DNA of 51,344 nucleotides from positions 1 to 51,344 of the forward strand of contig CAZUAH010000029.1 of NCBI GenBank assembly GCA_964617665.1, read 5' to 3'. A program made the position numbers and the translations under genes. Below the pieces are notes generated by a model. The model was given only the letters and a program-made list of their open reading frames with translations, did no database searches and had not been told where the DNA came from. Below, one piece after another: positions 1 to 9,639 of the stretch. The stretch's first letter is position 1, and every line of letters begins with the position of its first letter. This DNA comes from JADHUC01 sp964617665. GTDB lineage: Bacteria; Planctomycetota; Planctomycetia; Pirellulales; Pirellulaceae.

Positions 1-21
1 CGAAGCGGTTAAACATCGTAG

Positions 22-55
22 CCCAGGGTCAGCGGCGCAGCCGCGCCACCCTGGG
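22..55. repeat. GC-rich inverted repeat (hairpin)
   Basis: The arms cccagggt (22-29) and accctggg (48-55) are perfect complements around a GC-rich centre that can pair further. The stretch that follows, to about 130, has no credible coding signal; its short ORFs on both strands are low-complexity. I read this as one of the non-coding hairpin elements scattered through this window. It could also serve as a terminator for something left of the window, but there is no T-tract. Confidence 0.5.
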
Positions 56-215
56 GATCCGTTAAGCGAGTTCCACCGAACCCTGAATGGGTTCTACAAT
101 GATCATGACCTTGTGCAACCCCTTCAGGCAACGCCGTAGCGGATTCTGTTGCTCGTTCCGGTACAGAATGAGACCTCCGGCCATTGGTCAAACGATCTTG
201 GCCGCAACGTCACGG

Positions 216-827
216 TCACGCGAGATCCTCCCGCTGCCACTGACGTCTGATTCGCTCCAGCTTGCGTTCCACGGTGCGCGGCGAACAGTCGAGTTCTCGA
301 GCGATTTCTGGATTACTGTGACCATACAACTTGAGCGTTGCCACGCTACGTAGCGAGTCGTCGCTCAGTTGGTCATAGAGCGTTTCGCAGGTTTCAGCGA
401 CTTCCACGGCAAACTCGGGCGTTGGCTCCCTGCTGACCGGCACGTTCGCCTTCCCCGATCCACTACCATGATCGGTCTCCCGAAAGACGGAATCGCCTCG
501 GACGCGCTTGATGTCCCGTTTGTCTTGATGGTCGTGCCGGTGCCGCAACGAGACTTTGCGGGAGGTGATCACCACCAAGACTCGCCATAGGTCGCCGCGA
601 TCTTTCAGATCGGGAAACCGGCCCTCGGCCATGCGATGGCACAAGCTGTGAAAGGCGCTCAGCGCCGCGTCCTCCTCGTCGTACACGCGCCGAGTATCGG
701 GCGTCAGCTTGCTGCGAGCCATGGCGCACAGTCGACCACAGTAATGGTTCCACAGGTCCTGCGCAGCAGCTTCGTCCGCCTGCTCCAGCTGGCGGATCCA
801 ATGCGTAATGGGATCGTCATCCGACAT
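216..827 (-). CDS. ECF-type RNA polymerase sigma factor (planctomycete ECF family)
   Basis: This is a sigma-70 family factor of the extracytoplasmic-function type, directing RNA polymerase to alternative promoters. From the chosen start the protein is 203 residues. The N-terminal half (about residues 5-90, beginning SDDDPITHWIRQLEQADEAA) fits sigma region 2. A charged linker follows, and a C-terminal helix-turn-helix (about residues 165-195, containing GHSNPEIARELDCSPRTVER) is region 4, which reads the -35 element. I chose the ATG at 827 because the upstream in-frame extension to 935 is not family-like, while SDDDPIT is a normal beginning. Such genes in planctomycetes often sit beside receptor-like Ser/Thr kinases and no dedicated anti-sigma factor is visible. 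The nearest kinase here is at 10110, so any link is inference. Confidence 0.85.
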   Translation of the reverse strand: MSDDDPITHWIRQLEQADEAAAQDLWNHYCGRLCAMARSKLTPDTRRVYDEEDAALSAFHSLCHRMAEGRFPDLKDRGDLWRVLVVITSRKVSLRHRHDHQDKRDIKRVRGDSVFRETDHGSGSGKANVPVSREPTPEFAVEVAETCETLYDQLSDDSLRSVATLKLYGHSNPEIARELDCSPRTVERKLERIRRQWQREDLA

Positions 828-1090
828 CGTGTTGAGGGACGCTCCAAACAAGAAAGTGTGTTGGGGCAAGATTTTCCAATGATACCCTGCAGTTGTTGAG
901 ATCCGCAAGTTTCCTGGCAGGCCAGCCAACAACAATCAGGACCAAGTCGCTCAACGAACCGGACGTTTTGATCGCAAGACGATTAGCGACTTTGCCGCTT
1001 CGCCGCGATACACATCCCTATACCGGGTTGTTTGTCTTTGCGCGTGAGGTAGCCCAACGAAAGCCGTTGGTACCTCACGGCTCTGGTGAT

Positions 1091-1145
1091 TGCAGGTTGG
1101 CCCTCCGAGGCCGACCATTTCCCAACGGGCTCGGAGGCCCATCGT
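1091..1145. repeat. Interspersed hairpin repeat, copy A
   Basis: This stretch shares nearly all of its sequence with 13785-13834 (copy B). It contains complementary arms CCTCCGAG (near 1102) and CTCGGAGG (near 1130) around a loop, so it can form a stem-loop. Two near-identical copies in 51 kb suggest a REP-like dispersed element. Both copies lie in non-coding DNA. Confidence 0.7.
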
Positions 1146-1305
1146 ACCAACAGGATCTAGTGTGCTTCGCGAGCAACATTTTGTCCCCTCGTCCCGTGTG
1201 AGGTCGTGAAGCCTCTTAGTGTCGACGCAGTAAGGAGTTAGCACCGCTGTCACCTCTCCCTCTGAGGTCATGCAGCTTTTGAGTTGTTCTGTAAATGGCT
1301 GCTAA

Positions 1306-1412
1306 CTTCACTCTCCCTCTGGGAGAGTCGAGCCGTAAGCTCGGAGAGGGTTCCGTGCCCGGCCATCCCCGGGCCTTCGGCCCGACCCTCCCGTTCGCCC
1401 CGGGAGGGTGAT
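1306..1412. repeat. Cluster of GC-rich hairpins
   Basis: Several nested inverted repeats follow one another: ctctccctctgggagag, then gagccg...cggag, then ccgggcc-ttc-ggcccg, then ccctcccg...cgggaggg. They look like dispersed planctomycete intergenic hairpins. The gagaggg/ccctctc motif recurs at 32580-32623. No coding potential is seen. Confidence 0.55.
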
Positions 1413-1760
1413 TCCATTTCTAAGCTGCATGACCTCACAGCGAGGGGTGGGGCACCGTAGCCACAACCTCCACAGAAGCACCTTTAGAAGAATTTCCGAT
1501 TTTTTTGGCGGGGTTGGCGGGAGAAAAGTAATTAGAGCCAAAGCGGGAAGAAGGTGCATTCCAGTCACACCGAATGCGCAAGCCGCTGGGAACAGAGAGA
1601 GACATTTCCGTGGATCCGAATCTCTGGGACGACCGCGTTCCAACGACCTAGAGATGCGGCATCCAACCCGTCCCGCGTATCAAGATTCGATTACCAAGAA
1701 CCCCAGCCATCTCTTACTGAATCACAATCGCCGCCCTTATTCTCTAGAGGTACATCGCGA

Positions 1761-4700
1761 ATGACTAACAAACGACCCCGCTTTCGCAACTTGTTCAGCA
1801 CCAAGAACCGCAGACGCCGTAATCGAAGCAAGTCAATCCGTTCGCTCGGGTCCCGGCGTCTGTTTGCCGAACCACTGGAAGATCGGCGATTGCTCACCGC
1901 CGACCTCGGTTTTGCGGGCCTATTTGAAGGTTTCATCAGTGCAGTGCCTGGCAGTGGCGCTGGTGTGACTGCGGCATTCACGGAACTAGACGCGGCTGGA
2001 AACTCCTATAGCTCCGGGGGATTCAGCGGTGCCGTCGATGCCGATCCGACTTCCGGGACCACGATGTTCGACGCCATGAGCGATTGGAAGAAATCCAACT
2101 CCTACATCACCAAGCTCGACAGTAGCGAAAACTTTCAATGGGCCGCGCAGTTAGGCAGTCCAACGAGTACAACGAAAATCTCGGGAATGGACGTCGACGC
2201 GGCCGGAAACGTCTATGCGACCGGTAGCACCAACGGAACAAACGCCGATTTTGACCCCCACCCCGTCAACACGGCGCTGCTCTCAGGCTCCAATCAGTTC
2301 ATCGTCAAGTTGGATTCCGCTGGTAACTTCCAGTGGCTGCGTTCCTTGTTAGGTCAGCACACCGGGCGATTACAGGTCGACTCTCAAGGCGACGTCCTTG
2401 TTACCGGCACAACGAACTCAGGTGCCATCGACTTGGATCCCACCGGCGGTGTGCATAACGTCACTCCAGCATCCTTTGCAACGCCGTTCATGGTCAAACT
2501 TGACGGCAGCGGCAACTTCATCTGGGGCGATGTGCTCGTCGACTCTAACCCCCAATATGCCGCGACCGAGATCGACTTCGCAGTGGACAGTAGCGACAAC
2601 GTCCACGTCCTGCACCGACTCTATGTCGGAACGGTCGACTTCGATCCAGGTACCGGTGTGTTTCCTGTGACGCCGGCCTCAAACGCCAACGATGTGGTCG
2701 TGCAAAAACTCGATAGCGGCGGCAACTTTGTCGATGCGAAGCAGTTGCGGGGCTCCAGCGGAGCGCGGATGTTTCGCGCACAGTTGGCGGTCGACGCAAG
2801 TGACAACGTCATTGTCCATGGATCGCTCGCTGCCGGCACCATGGACATGGACCCAGGCACCGGCGTTACGACCTTGCCCGTCGGCGGGTTTATCACCAAG
2901 CTCGACAGCAGTGGTGGCTTCTCTTGGGCTAGATCGTTGATCGGGACGGCCGTGGATACGTATGGTGGTCTCGACACAGACTCGGCTGGGAATATTTACG
3001 CGCTCGGCATCCACCGAGCTTCCATCGACCTCGATCCCGGCGCCGGCGTGTTCAACAAAACGAGCAATGGATCTACGGATGTCTACCTCGTGAGTCTCGA
3101 CAGTGCCGGTCTCTTCCGCTGGGGAGCAGGGCTCGGCGGCCTCAAACTTGACTTCGGCCGCGGCCTCTCGGTCGACACCGACGGCGACGTTTACGTGACG
3201 GGCAATTTTAACCAAAACAGTGGCACGGTGGACTTTGATCCGGGTCCCGGCGTCTTCAATATTACGGTGGGTCCGGGGGCAGATGCCTTCCTCTGGAAAC
3301 TGACGCAGGCCCCGATCGCGCCGCCAGTCAACTACGACTTCACGGCGGCCAGCTTCGCAGCAACGGAAGGCGACGCCACCAACACGACCAACGTGGTCAC
3401 GCTCACTCGCGACGACGCCACCAATGCCGAGGATGTCGATGTTGTGCTAACCGACAACATGGCCGCCGCCGGCAGCGACTTCACCGCCGGTCCTGTTTCG
3501 GTCAGCTTTGGCGTGGGCGAATCCACCAAAGCCGTGCCCATCGAATTGCTAGGCGAGACGACGGTCGAACTGGACGAGACCCTTGACCTGTCACTGACCA
3601 ACTTCTCCGGCTCGGGCCAAGCCGGTACCACGCAGCCGACCGCCGCGTTGACCATCGAAAACGACGACGAAGCCACGATCACGATCGTGGGGGCTTCGGA
3701 GTTGGAAGGCAACCCGGTGGCCAACAACCAGTTGGTCTTTGACGTGACGCTGGACAATCCGGTCGACGTGCCGGTTCTGGTCGACTACGACGTGATCGAC
3801 GGCACGGCCAGCGTGGCCGACAGCGACTACAGCGGCACGCTCAGCGATACGCTCAGCTTCAGCGGCGCGGCGGGCCAGACGCTGCAGATCGTGGTCGATG
3901 TGACGGCCGACAACAAGGTCGAACTGGACGAAACGCTGACCGCGGTCCTCTCGAACCTGCAAGCCAGCGGCCGCGAATTGTCGATCAATCTGCACTCGGC
4001 CAGCGGCGGCATTCAGGCGATCGATTTCGCGACCTTCTTCGGTGGAAATAGCGATGAATACCGCACTGAACTCGCCCGCGATGCCGACGGCAATCTGTAC
4101 CTGGCGGGCTATACGAGGTCGAGCAACCTGCCGACGACGGCAGGCACGCATGCTCCGAACTTCAGCGGTGGTCCTTTCGACGGCTACGTTGCCAAATTCG
4201 ATCCAACCGGCAGCACACTGCTGTGGGCGACCTACCTGGGTGGCACAGGTAACGACCTGATCACGAACGTCATCGCAGACGGCAATGGTAATGTGTATGT
4301 CGCCGGGGCTACGACAAGCGATGCGGACACTTCGGGCGACCCCACGAAGTTTCCGACGACGGCCGGCGCTCACAAGACAGATGATCCTGCTGGCGCACAT
4401 AACGTCGCGTACGTCACCAAGTTTGACAGCTCGGGTAATTTGGTGTTCTCGACCCTGGTTGGACAGGGGCGCGTAAACACCAAAGCCTTGGCACTGGACC
4501 CGGCCGGTAACATCTACGTCGGGGGATCGGCAGCAAATGCTGACGCCAAGGCAGGCGTCACGCCGGGTGCGGTCAACATTCAAAGCACGCACTCAGACGC
4601 CTGGCTGGCGAAGCTGGATCCCACGGGGTCGACTTTGCACTATCTGGCGATCATCGGAGGGGCTGATAGCGATGGCATTAATGACCTCGAGGCCACGGCA

Positions 4701-7700
4701 TCGGGTTCGGTTTACGCGGCCTTTGGCGGCGGAACTTCCGTATTGCCCACAACCGCCGGCTCGTTGACCACACCAGACGGCCACGGTGCCTATTTGGCGA
4801 GGCTGAGTCCGGACGGCTCGACCATCGAGATGGGAGCCATGATCGGCGGCCTAGTCCGACCGAGCGGTGGAGTCGGCCAGGAAGGATACGCTGACATCGA
4901 AATTGACGCCGCTGGTGATCTTTACCTCACAGGGCACACATCCTCGAGTGATTTCCCGACAACGGCCGGCGCAGCTCAATCGACGTTCGGGGCTGGCAAC
5001 ATCGCAGGGTTTGTCGCCAAGGTCGATGCAGACGCCACGACCTTGATCTATTCGACTTATCTGAGTGGCGACGGGAATGACGGCCCACGAGCCCTGGAGG
5101 TCGATGCCGCCGGCAATGCGTATGTTGCGGGTGCGACCACATCGACGGACTTCCCCATGGTGAATCCCGTGCAAGGTTCCCTGAACGGGACGTCGGATGC
5201 CTTTGTGACACGGCTCAATGCGGGCGGTACGGCCTTCACTTCGTCAACCTACCTTGGCGGTAGCAGCAATGAGGACATGGGTGACATTGGCGACTTTTCC
5301 ATCGCCCTTGACGACAGCGGCGCGGTCTACCTGCCGGTCGGAACAAGGTCGACGGACTTCCCGGTTACCGCCGGGGCGTACGACACGACGCACAACTCAC
5401 CCGGCATACGGGACGCGGCCATCGTCAAGCTTGGCGTGCAGGCGGCCGCCACCGGCACGATCTTCAACGACGACAGTGCCACGCTTTCGATCGCCGATGC
5501 CACCATCGTGGAAGGCGACCCGGGCGACAACCAGCAGTTGGTGTTCAACGTGACGCTGGACAACCCGGTCGATGTAAACGTCGACGTCAACTTCGCCACG
5601 CAAGACGGCACCGCCGAGGACGAAACCGGCGACGCCGACTACGAAAGCACGAGCGGAGTGTTGACGATCAACGCCGAAGACCTGTCTGGCCAGATCATTG
5701 TCAACGTGACCGAAGACAACAAGGTCGAGCTGGACGAGACGATGCAGGTTGTGCTCGACAATGTTCAGGCCAGCGGACGAAGCGTCGGCCTTCCACCTTC
5801 GGGAATCATTGATACGGGGCAGAGTCTCGGCGCGGCGAGCACGCAATTCGTTTTGTTAAGCGACATGGACGGGGACGGTGACCAGGACGCGATCGCCATC
5901 CATCCACAATCGAACGACGACATCTGGGTGAACCAGGGGGACGGAACGTTTTTGAGCAGTGGTACCGGCTTTCCACACCCGGGAGCCCCAAGAGATGGGT
6001 ACCTGCGCGGGACACTCGCTGATCTCGATGGTGACGGGGACCTGGACGCGGCCTTGCGCTCAGGAGACCGAGTGTTGGTTTACGAGCGGACCGGCAACTT
6101 CGACTTCATCTTGCGAACGGAACTGTTGACGCCTGGCGATCCAGGTAGAGGAATCGCAGCAGGTGATCTGGATGGTGACGGCGATCTTGATCTCTACTCC
6201 GGCGGGGAGCAGCAAACGAAGATCTACCGCAATAATGGTGGTTTTGGCTTCTCGCTTCACCAAACCTTACCGACAGCCTTCAGGGGCCAGATGGATATCC
6301 ACCTGATCGATATCGACGGTGACAGCGATCTCGACGCGGTGGCAGCACGGGCCTTCACCGGTGTCAATGCCTCGTACTCATTCATCAACGACGGAACGGG
6401 AACCTTCACGGCCAGCCAACAATTGGCGGAGAATTCGTTCAGTGTCGCGGTTGGCGATCTGAATGGAGACAGTAAAGATGACCTAATCTTCGCCATCAAA
6501 GGTGCCGACGAGGTCTGGTTCGGAGACGGGGCCGGGAACTTCACCAATTCTGGTCAAGCACTGGGCGGAGATAACAGTAGTGGCGTCGAACTCGGCGACA
6601 TGGACGGGGACGGCGACCTTGACGCAGTCTTCGCTGACTATGACACCCAAAACAAAATCTGGGTGAACGACGGTTCCGGCACATTCACGCTGGATCAGAC
6701 ATTCGGCACCACAGCCCCATCGGGTTCTGTCGGACTCGCCGACCTAAACGGCGACGGTAACGCAGATATCTTCATCGGCGAAGGTTTCTTTTCCGAAAAC
6801 ATCGGCGATACGGTATGGCTCAATGAATTCAATGACAGGGCCACCGGCACAATCGAAAACGACGACGCGGCCCCGGTCGCCAACGACGACACGAATCAGA
6901 TTGACGAAGAGTTCGGTGCGGTTGATGTGGTCACGAACAACATCGACGGCAACGTGCTGCTGGATATCGATCATCTCGACGGCTTTGCCGACGTGGCCGA
7001 CACCGACGCGGACATGCCGATCACCGGACTTCTGGTTGCGGATGTCGATGGCAACGCGATCAGCGGTGCGACGAATATCGCCGGCACGTGGGGCACGCTG
7101 ACGATGAACCCCGACGGCAGCTATACCTACGACCTGGACGATGCCAACCCGGTGCTGGAGACGCTGGACGATGGTGATACCGTGACCGATTCGTTTACTT
7201 ACACGGTCACCGACGGTGCCAACGGCAGCAATACCGCCACGCTGATCATCACCATCCACGGCACCACGGACAACACGCCGCCGGTGGCCCAGGACGACGA
7301 CGTGACCACCGACGAAGATACGCCGCTGTTGATCGACGTGCTGGCCGACAACGGCCACGGAGCCGACAGCGATGACCAAGGCAACATCGATCCCTCGTTG
7401 ACGGTCGAGTTGACCACGCCGACGGCCGGCGCGTTGACCAATCACAACGACGGCACCTTCACGTTCGATCCCGACGGCGATTTTGAATCGCTGGCCGTCG
7501 GCCAGACCGATACGGTGATGTTCGACTACCAGATCGAAGACACGTTCGGCGAAACCGACTCGGCCACGGTCACCATCCTCATCACCGGCGTCAACGACGA
7601 CGCATCGATCAGCGGCGACAACGCCGGTGACATGACCGAAGACGATGCCGGCGACAACGGCGTGATGGCGGTCAGCGACGTGGACGACGGCGAAGACATC

Positions 7701-9494
7701 TTCCAGCCGCAGATCGGTTCGGCCGGCACCTATGGCACGTTCGATATCGACGCGGCCGGCAACTGGACGTACACCCGCACGGCGAACCTCGATTCGATGA
7801 ACGCCGGCGACGTGCTGACTGACAGCTTCACGGTCGTCTCGGATGACGGCACGGCCAGCGAACTGGTCACTATCACGATCACCGGCGTGAACGACGACGC
7901 GTCGATCAGCGGCGACAACGCTGGCGACATGACCGAGGACGACGCGGGCGACAGTGGTGTGATGGCGGTCGCCGACGTGGACGACGGCGAAGATATCTTC
8001 CAGCCGCAGACCGGTTCGGCCGGCACCTACGGCACATTCGACATCGACGCGGCCGGCAACTGGAGTTACACCCGCACAGCCGACCTCAATGCGATGGACA
8101 CCGGAGACGTGCTCTCCGACAGTTTTACGGTCGTCTCGCACGACGGCACGGCCAACGAACTGGTGACGATCAACATCAACGGCGTCAATGACGGCCCGGT
8201 AGCCAATCCCGACGCCGACAGCACGACGGAGAACACGCCGCTTTCGGTCGACGTACTGGCCAACGACACCGACGTCGATGGCGACGACAACCCGACGAAC
8301 TTCTCGTTGGACACGATCGACAGCGTGGTGGTCAACGGCTTGACCATCGATCCGAATTTGGTCACTGGTTCGGTCACAATCGTCGCCAATGAGGCTTCGT
8401 TCGATCTTGGTACGGACTTTGACGAATTGGCCGTCGGTGAAACGGCCACGGTGACGGTCGGCTACACGATGAGCGACGACGAAGGCGCCGTGTCTTCATC
8501 TAGCCTGGTGATTACGGTCAACGGAGTGAACGACGATCCGACGATCACCGCTCTGAACTCGGACCACGACGGACCCTGCGATAGTGCGGCGGACGGCGGA
8601 GTATCGATCGACGGCACGTTCGCCGACCTTGATCTCTCGGACACGCACACCGTCACCGTGGACTGGGGCGATGATTCGCCTGCGGAGTCGCTGACGGTCG
8701 ACCAACTTGCCGACACGTTCGTGGGCGGCCACACGTACTCGACCGGCGGTGTCTTCACGATCACGGTTTCCATCGAGGATGGCAACGGCGGCACCGACAC
8801 GTTGACAACAACGGCGGTATCTCAAGGGGTCGGCGTGGTCGACGGGACGCTCTACATCATCGGCACGGACGGCCGCGACCACGTTAAGCTGAAGTTCAAC
8901 GAGAAGAAGGATGAGCTGAAGGTCGACGTCAAGCTGAACCAGGGTGGCAGCGATGGAGGTTCTGATGGCGGCGGCGACCGCATTAAGCAGACGTTCCAGT
9001 TGTCGTCGGTTGACCAAATCGTTAGCTACCTGTGTGGCGGGAATGACCACTACAACGGCGGCAGCGATGGTGGATCAGACGGCGGCTCGGATGGCGGCAG
9101 CGATGGTGGTGCTGATGCAGCCATTTCGCAATTCGTGTTCGGCGGCGCCGGTAACGATCACATCAAGGGCGGTCGCGGTGACGACGTGCTCAGCGGTGGT
9201 TCTGGGAAGGATAAACTGTACGGCCGCAACGGCAACGATATCCTTATCGGCGGCATCGGCAAGGACAAGCTGAAGGGCGGCCGCGGAGACGATCTCTTGA
9301 TCGGCGGATCTGCTGCCAACGAAAACGATTTCGCCTCGGTCGAAGCCGCACTCGCCGATTGGACTTCCGGCGACCTCGCCGACGCTTTGATTGACCTAGG
9401 CGCCATCACCGACGACGGCGACAAGGATGATTTGAAAGGCGAGAAGGGCATCGACGAGCTGTTTGGCGGCATCGGCGACAAGCTGAAGCCGTAG
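1761..9494 (+). CDS. Giant multidomain surface protein: SBBP and FG-GAP propellers, Calx-beta, VCBS/cadherin-like, PKD and RTX repeats
   Basis: A 2577-residue calcium-binding surface or secreted protein, probably an adhesin or matrix component. Order of domains: Arg/Lys-rich N terminus with the planctomycete signature EPLEDRRLL (residues about 38-46); seven SBBP-type propeller repeats (about 70-515); an intact Calx-beta domain (about 525-635); a second Calx-beta (about 638-745) interrupted by a seven-repeat SBBP propeller (about 750-1228) and resumed by ATGTIFNDD; a third Calx-beta (about 1242-1340) interrupted by seven FG-GAP/VCBS repeats (about 1345-1690) and resumed by ATGTIENDD. Then come VCBS/cadherin-like domains (about 1706-2260), a PKD-like domain (about 2262-2355), GGSDGG runs, and RTX calcium-binding nonapeptides such as GGAGNDHIKGG (about 2455-2520). 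The ATG at 1761 is chosen because it puts the signature near the N terminus; the frame is open back to 1554. No classical signal peptide is evident. Confidence 0.9.
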   Translation: MTNKRPRFRNLFSTKNRRRRNRSKSIRSLGSRRLFAEPLEDRRLLTADLGFAGLFEGFISAVPGSGAGVTAAFTELDAAGNSYSSGGFSGAVDADPTSGTTMFDAMSDWKKSNSYITKLDSSENFQWAAQLGSPTSTTKISGMDVDAAGNVYATGSTNGTNADFDPHPVNTALLSGSNQFIVKLDSAGNFQWLRSLLGQHTGRLQVDSQGDVLVTGTTNSGAIDLDPTGGVHNVTPASFATPFMVKLDGSGNFIWGDVLVDSNPQYAATEIDFAVDSSDNVHVLHRLYVGTVDFDPGTGVFPVTPASNANDVVVQKLDSGGNFVDAKQLRGSSGARMFRAQLAVDASDNVIVHGSLAAGTMDMDPGTGVTTLPVGGFITKLDSSGGFSWARSLIGTAVDTYGGLDTDSAGNIYALGIHRASIDLDPGAGVFNKTSNGSTDVYLVSLDSAGLFRWGAGLGGLKLDFGRGLSVDTDGDVYVTGNFNQNSGTVDFDPGPGVFNITVGPGADAFLWKLTQAPIAPPVNYDFTAASFAATEGDATNTTNVVTLTRDDATNAEDVDVVLTDNMAAAGSDFTAGPVSVSFGVGESTKAVPIELLGETTVELDETLDLSLTNFSGSGQAGTTQPTAALTIENDDEATITIVGASELEGNPVANNQLVFDVTLDNPVDVPVLVDYDVIDGTASVADSDYSGTLSDTLSFSGAAGQTLQIVVDVTADNKVELDETLTAVLSNLQASGRELSINLHSASGGIQAIDFATFFGGNSDEYRTELARDADGNLYLAGYTRSSNLPTTAGTHAPNFSGGPFDGYVAKFDPTGSTLLWATYLGGTGNDLITNVIADGNGNVYVAGATTSDADTSGDPTKFPTTAGAHKTDDPAGAHNVAYVTKFDSSGNLVFSTLVGQGRVNTKALALDPAGNIYVGGSAANADAKAGVTPGAVNIQSTHSDAWLAKLDPTGSTLHYLAIIGGADSDGINDLEATASGSVYAAFGGGTSVLPTTAGSLTTPDGHGAYLARLSPDGSTIEMGAMIGGLVRPSGGVGQEGYADIEIDAAGDLYLTGHTSSSDFPTTAGAAQSTFGAGNIAGFVAKVDADATTLIYSTYLSGDGNDGPRALEVDAAGNAYVAGATTSTDFPMVNPVQGSLNGTSDAFVTRLNAGGTAFTSSTYLGGSSNEDMGDIGDFSIALDDSGAVYLPVGTRSTDFPVTAGAYDTTHNSPGIRDAAIVKLGVQAAATGTIFNDDSATLSIADATIVEGDPGDNQQLVFNVTLDNPVDVNVDVNFATQDGTAEDETGDADYESTSGVLTINAEDLSGQIIVNVTEDNKVELDETMQVVLDNVQASGRSVGLPPSGIIDTGQSLGAASTQFVLLSDMDGDGDQDAIAIHPQSNDDIWVNQGDGTFLSSGTGFPHPGAPRDGYLRGTLADLDGDGDLDAALRSGDRVLVYERTGNFDFILRTELLTPGDPGRGIAAGDLDGDGDLDLYSGGEQQTKIYRNNGGFGFSLHQTLPTAFRGQMDIHLIDIDGDSDLDAVAARAFTGVNASYSFINDGTGTFTASQQLAENSFSVAVGDLNGDSKDDLIFAIKGADEVWFGDGAGNFTNSGQALGGDNSSGVELGDMDGDGDLDAVFADYDTQNKIWVNDGSGTFTLDQTFGTTAPSGSVGLADLNGDGNADIFIGEGFFSENIGDTVWLNEFNDRATGTIENDDAAPVANDDTNQIDEEFGAVDVVTNNIDGNVLLDIDHLDGFADVADTDADMPITGLLVADVDGNAISGATNIAGTWGTLTMNPDGSYTYDLDDANPVLETLDDGDTVTDSFTYTVTDGANGSNTATLIITIHGTTDNTPPVAQDDDVTTDEDTPLLIDVLADNGHGADSDDQGNIDPSLTVELTTPTAGALTNHNDGTFTFDPDGDFESLAVGQTDTVMFDYQIEDTFGETDSATVTILITGVNDDASISGDNAGDMTEDDAGDNGVMAVSDVDDGEDIFQPQIGSAGTYGTFDIDAAGNWTYTRTANLDSMNAGDVLTDSFTVVSDDGTASELVTITITGVNDDASISGDNAGDMTEDDAGDSGVMAVADVDDGEDIFQPQTGSAGTYGTFDIDAAGNWSYTRTADLNAMDTGDVLSDSFTVVSHDGTANELVTININGVNDGPVANPDADSTTENTPLSVDVLANDTDVDGDDNPTNFSLDTIDSVVVNGLTIDPNLVTGSVTIVANEASFDLGTDFDELAVGETATVTVGYTMSDDEGAVSSSSLVITVNGVNDDPTITALNSDHDGPCDSAADGGVSIDGTFADLDLSDTHTVTVDWGDDSPAESLTVDQLADTFVGGHTYSTGGVFTITVSIEDGNGGTDTLTTTAVSQGVGVVDGTLYIIGTDGRDHVKLKFNEKKDELKVDVKLNQGGSDGGSDGGGDRIKQTFQLSSVDQIVSYLCGGNDHYNGGSDGGSDGGSDGGSDGGADAAISQFVFGGAGNDHIKGGRGDDVLSGGSGKDKLYGRNGNDILIGGIGKDKLKGGRGDDLLIGGSAANENDFASVEAALADWTSGDLADALIDLGAITDDGDKDDLKGEKGIDELFGGIGDKLKP
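7587..8180 (+). repeat. Two tandem 297-bp units inside the giant gene
   Basis: Units 7587-7883 and 7884-8180 each encode a 99-residue VCBS-like domain beginning GVNDDASISGDNAGDMTEDD. Protein and DNA are nearly identical, with mostly synonymous changes. The unit is a whole number of codons, so copy number can change without breaking the frame. This is a recent internal duplication. Confidence 0.9.
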
Positions 9495-9545
9495 CCTTTG
9501 CTACAAGGCAACGTTGCCCGGTTGTTGCGACAAATCGCGCAATCA

Positions 9546-9589
9546 AGCCTCGCGTCGGAATCTGCCCCTTCGACGCGAGGCTCTTTTTT
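9546..9589 (+). terminator. Rho-independent terminator after the giant gene
   Basis: A 12-bp perfect stem (agcctcgcgtcg at 9546-9557, cgacgcgaggct at 9571-9582) is followed at once by a run of six T (9584-9589). It lies 52 bases past the stop codon of the giant gene on the same strand, as expected for an intrinsic terminator. Confidence 0.9.
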
Positions 9590-9639
9590 GAGCCGTCGAT
9601 TGCGGTCCACGATGTGATCGCGCCGGGCAGGCAGGGAGT

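Larger units (their letters stand above)
828..1760. other. Long intergenic region rich in hairpin repeats
   Basis: No convincing gene lies between the divergent sigma-factor gene and the giant surface-protein gene. The stretch holds the hairpin repeats listed at 1091-1145 and 1306-1412, and an AT-rich run near 1494-1508 just upstream of the giant gene. The open frame from 1554 to 1760 is only the upstream extension of the giant ORF; it lacks family-like sequence and is not treated as coding. Promoters for both flanking genes should lie here, but I could not assign -10/-35 boxes with confidence. Confidence 0.6.

Noticed and set aside
1554..1760. Upstream 69-codon extension of the giant protein
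   Set aside because: It would bury the LEPLEDRRLL-type signature about 110 residues in; the sequence looks like non-coding DNA and 1761 is the first family-like start.
3591..4592. 333-codon minus-strand ORF opposite the giant gene
   Set aside because: Antisense shadow of Calx-beta and SBBP coding sequence; no family-like content.
6744..8141. 465-codon minus-strand ORF opposite the giant gene
   Set aside because: It is antisense to recognisable VCBS domains; its Val/Arg/Asp-rich composition is what the complement of Asp-rich repeat codons gives.
8940..9110. GGSDGG-encoding repeats considered as a CRISPR array
   Set aside because: Units are short, contiguous and in frame without spacers; they encode a Gly/Ser/Asp linker.
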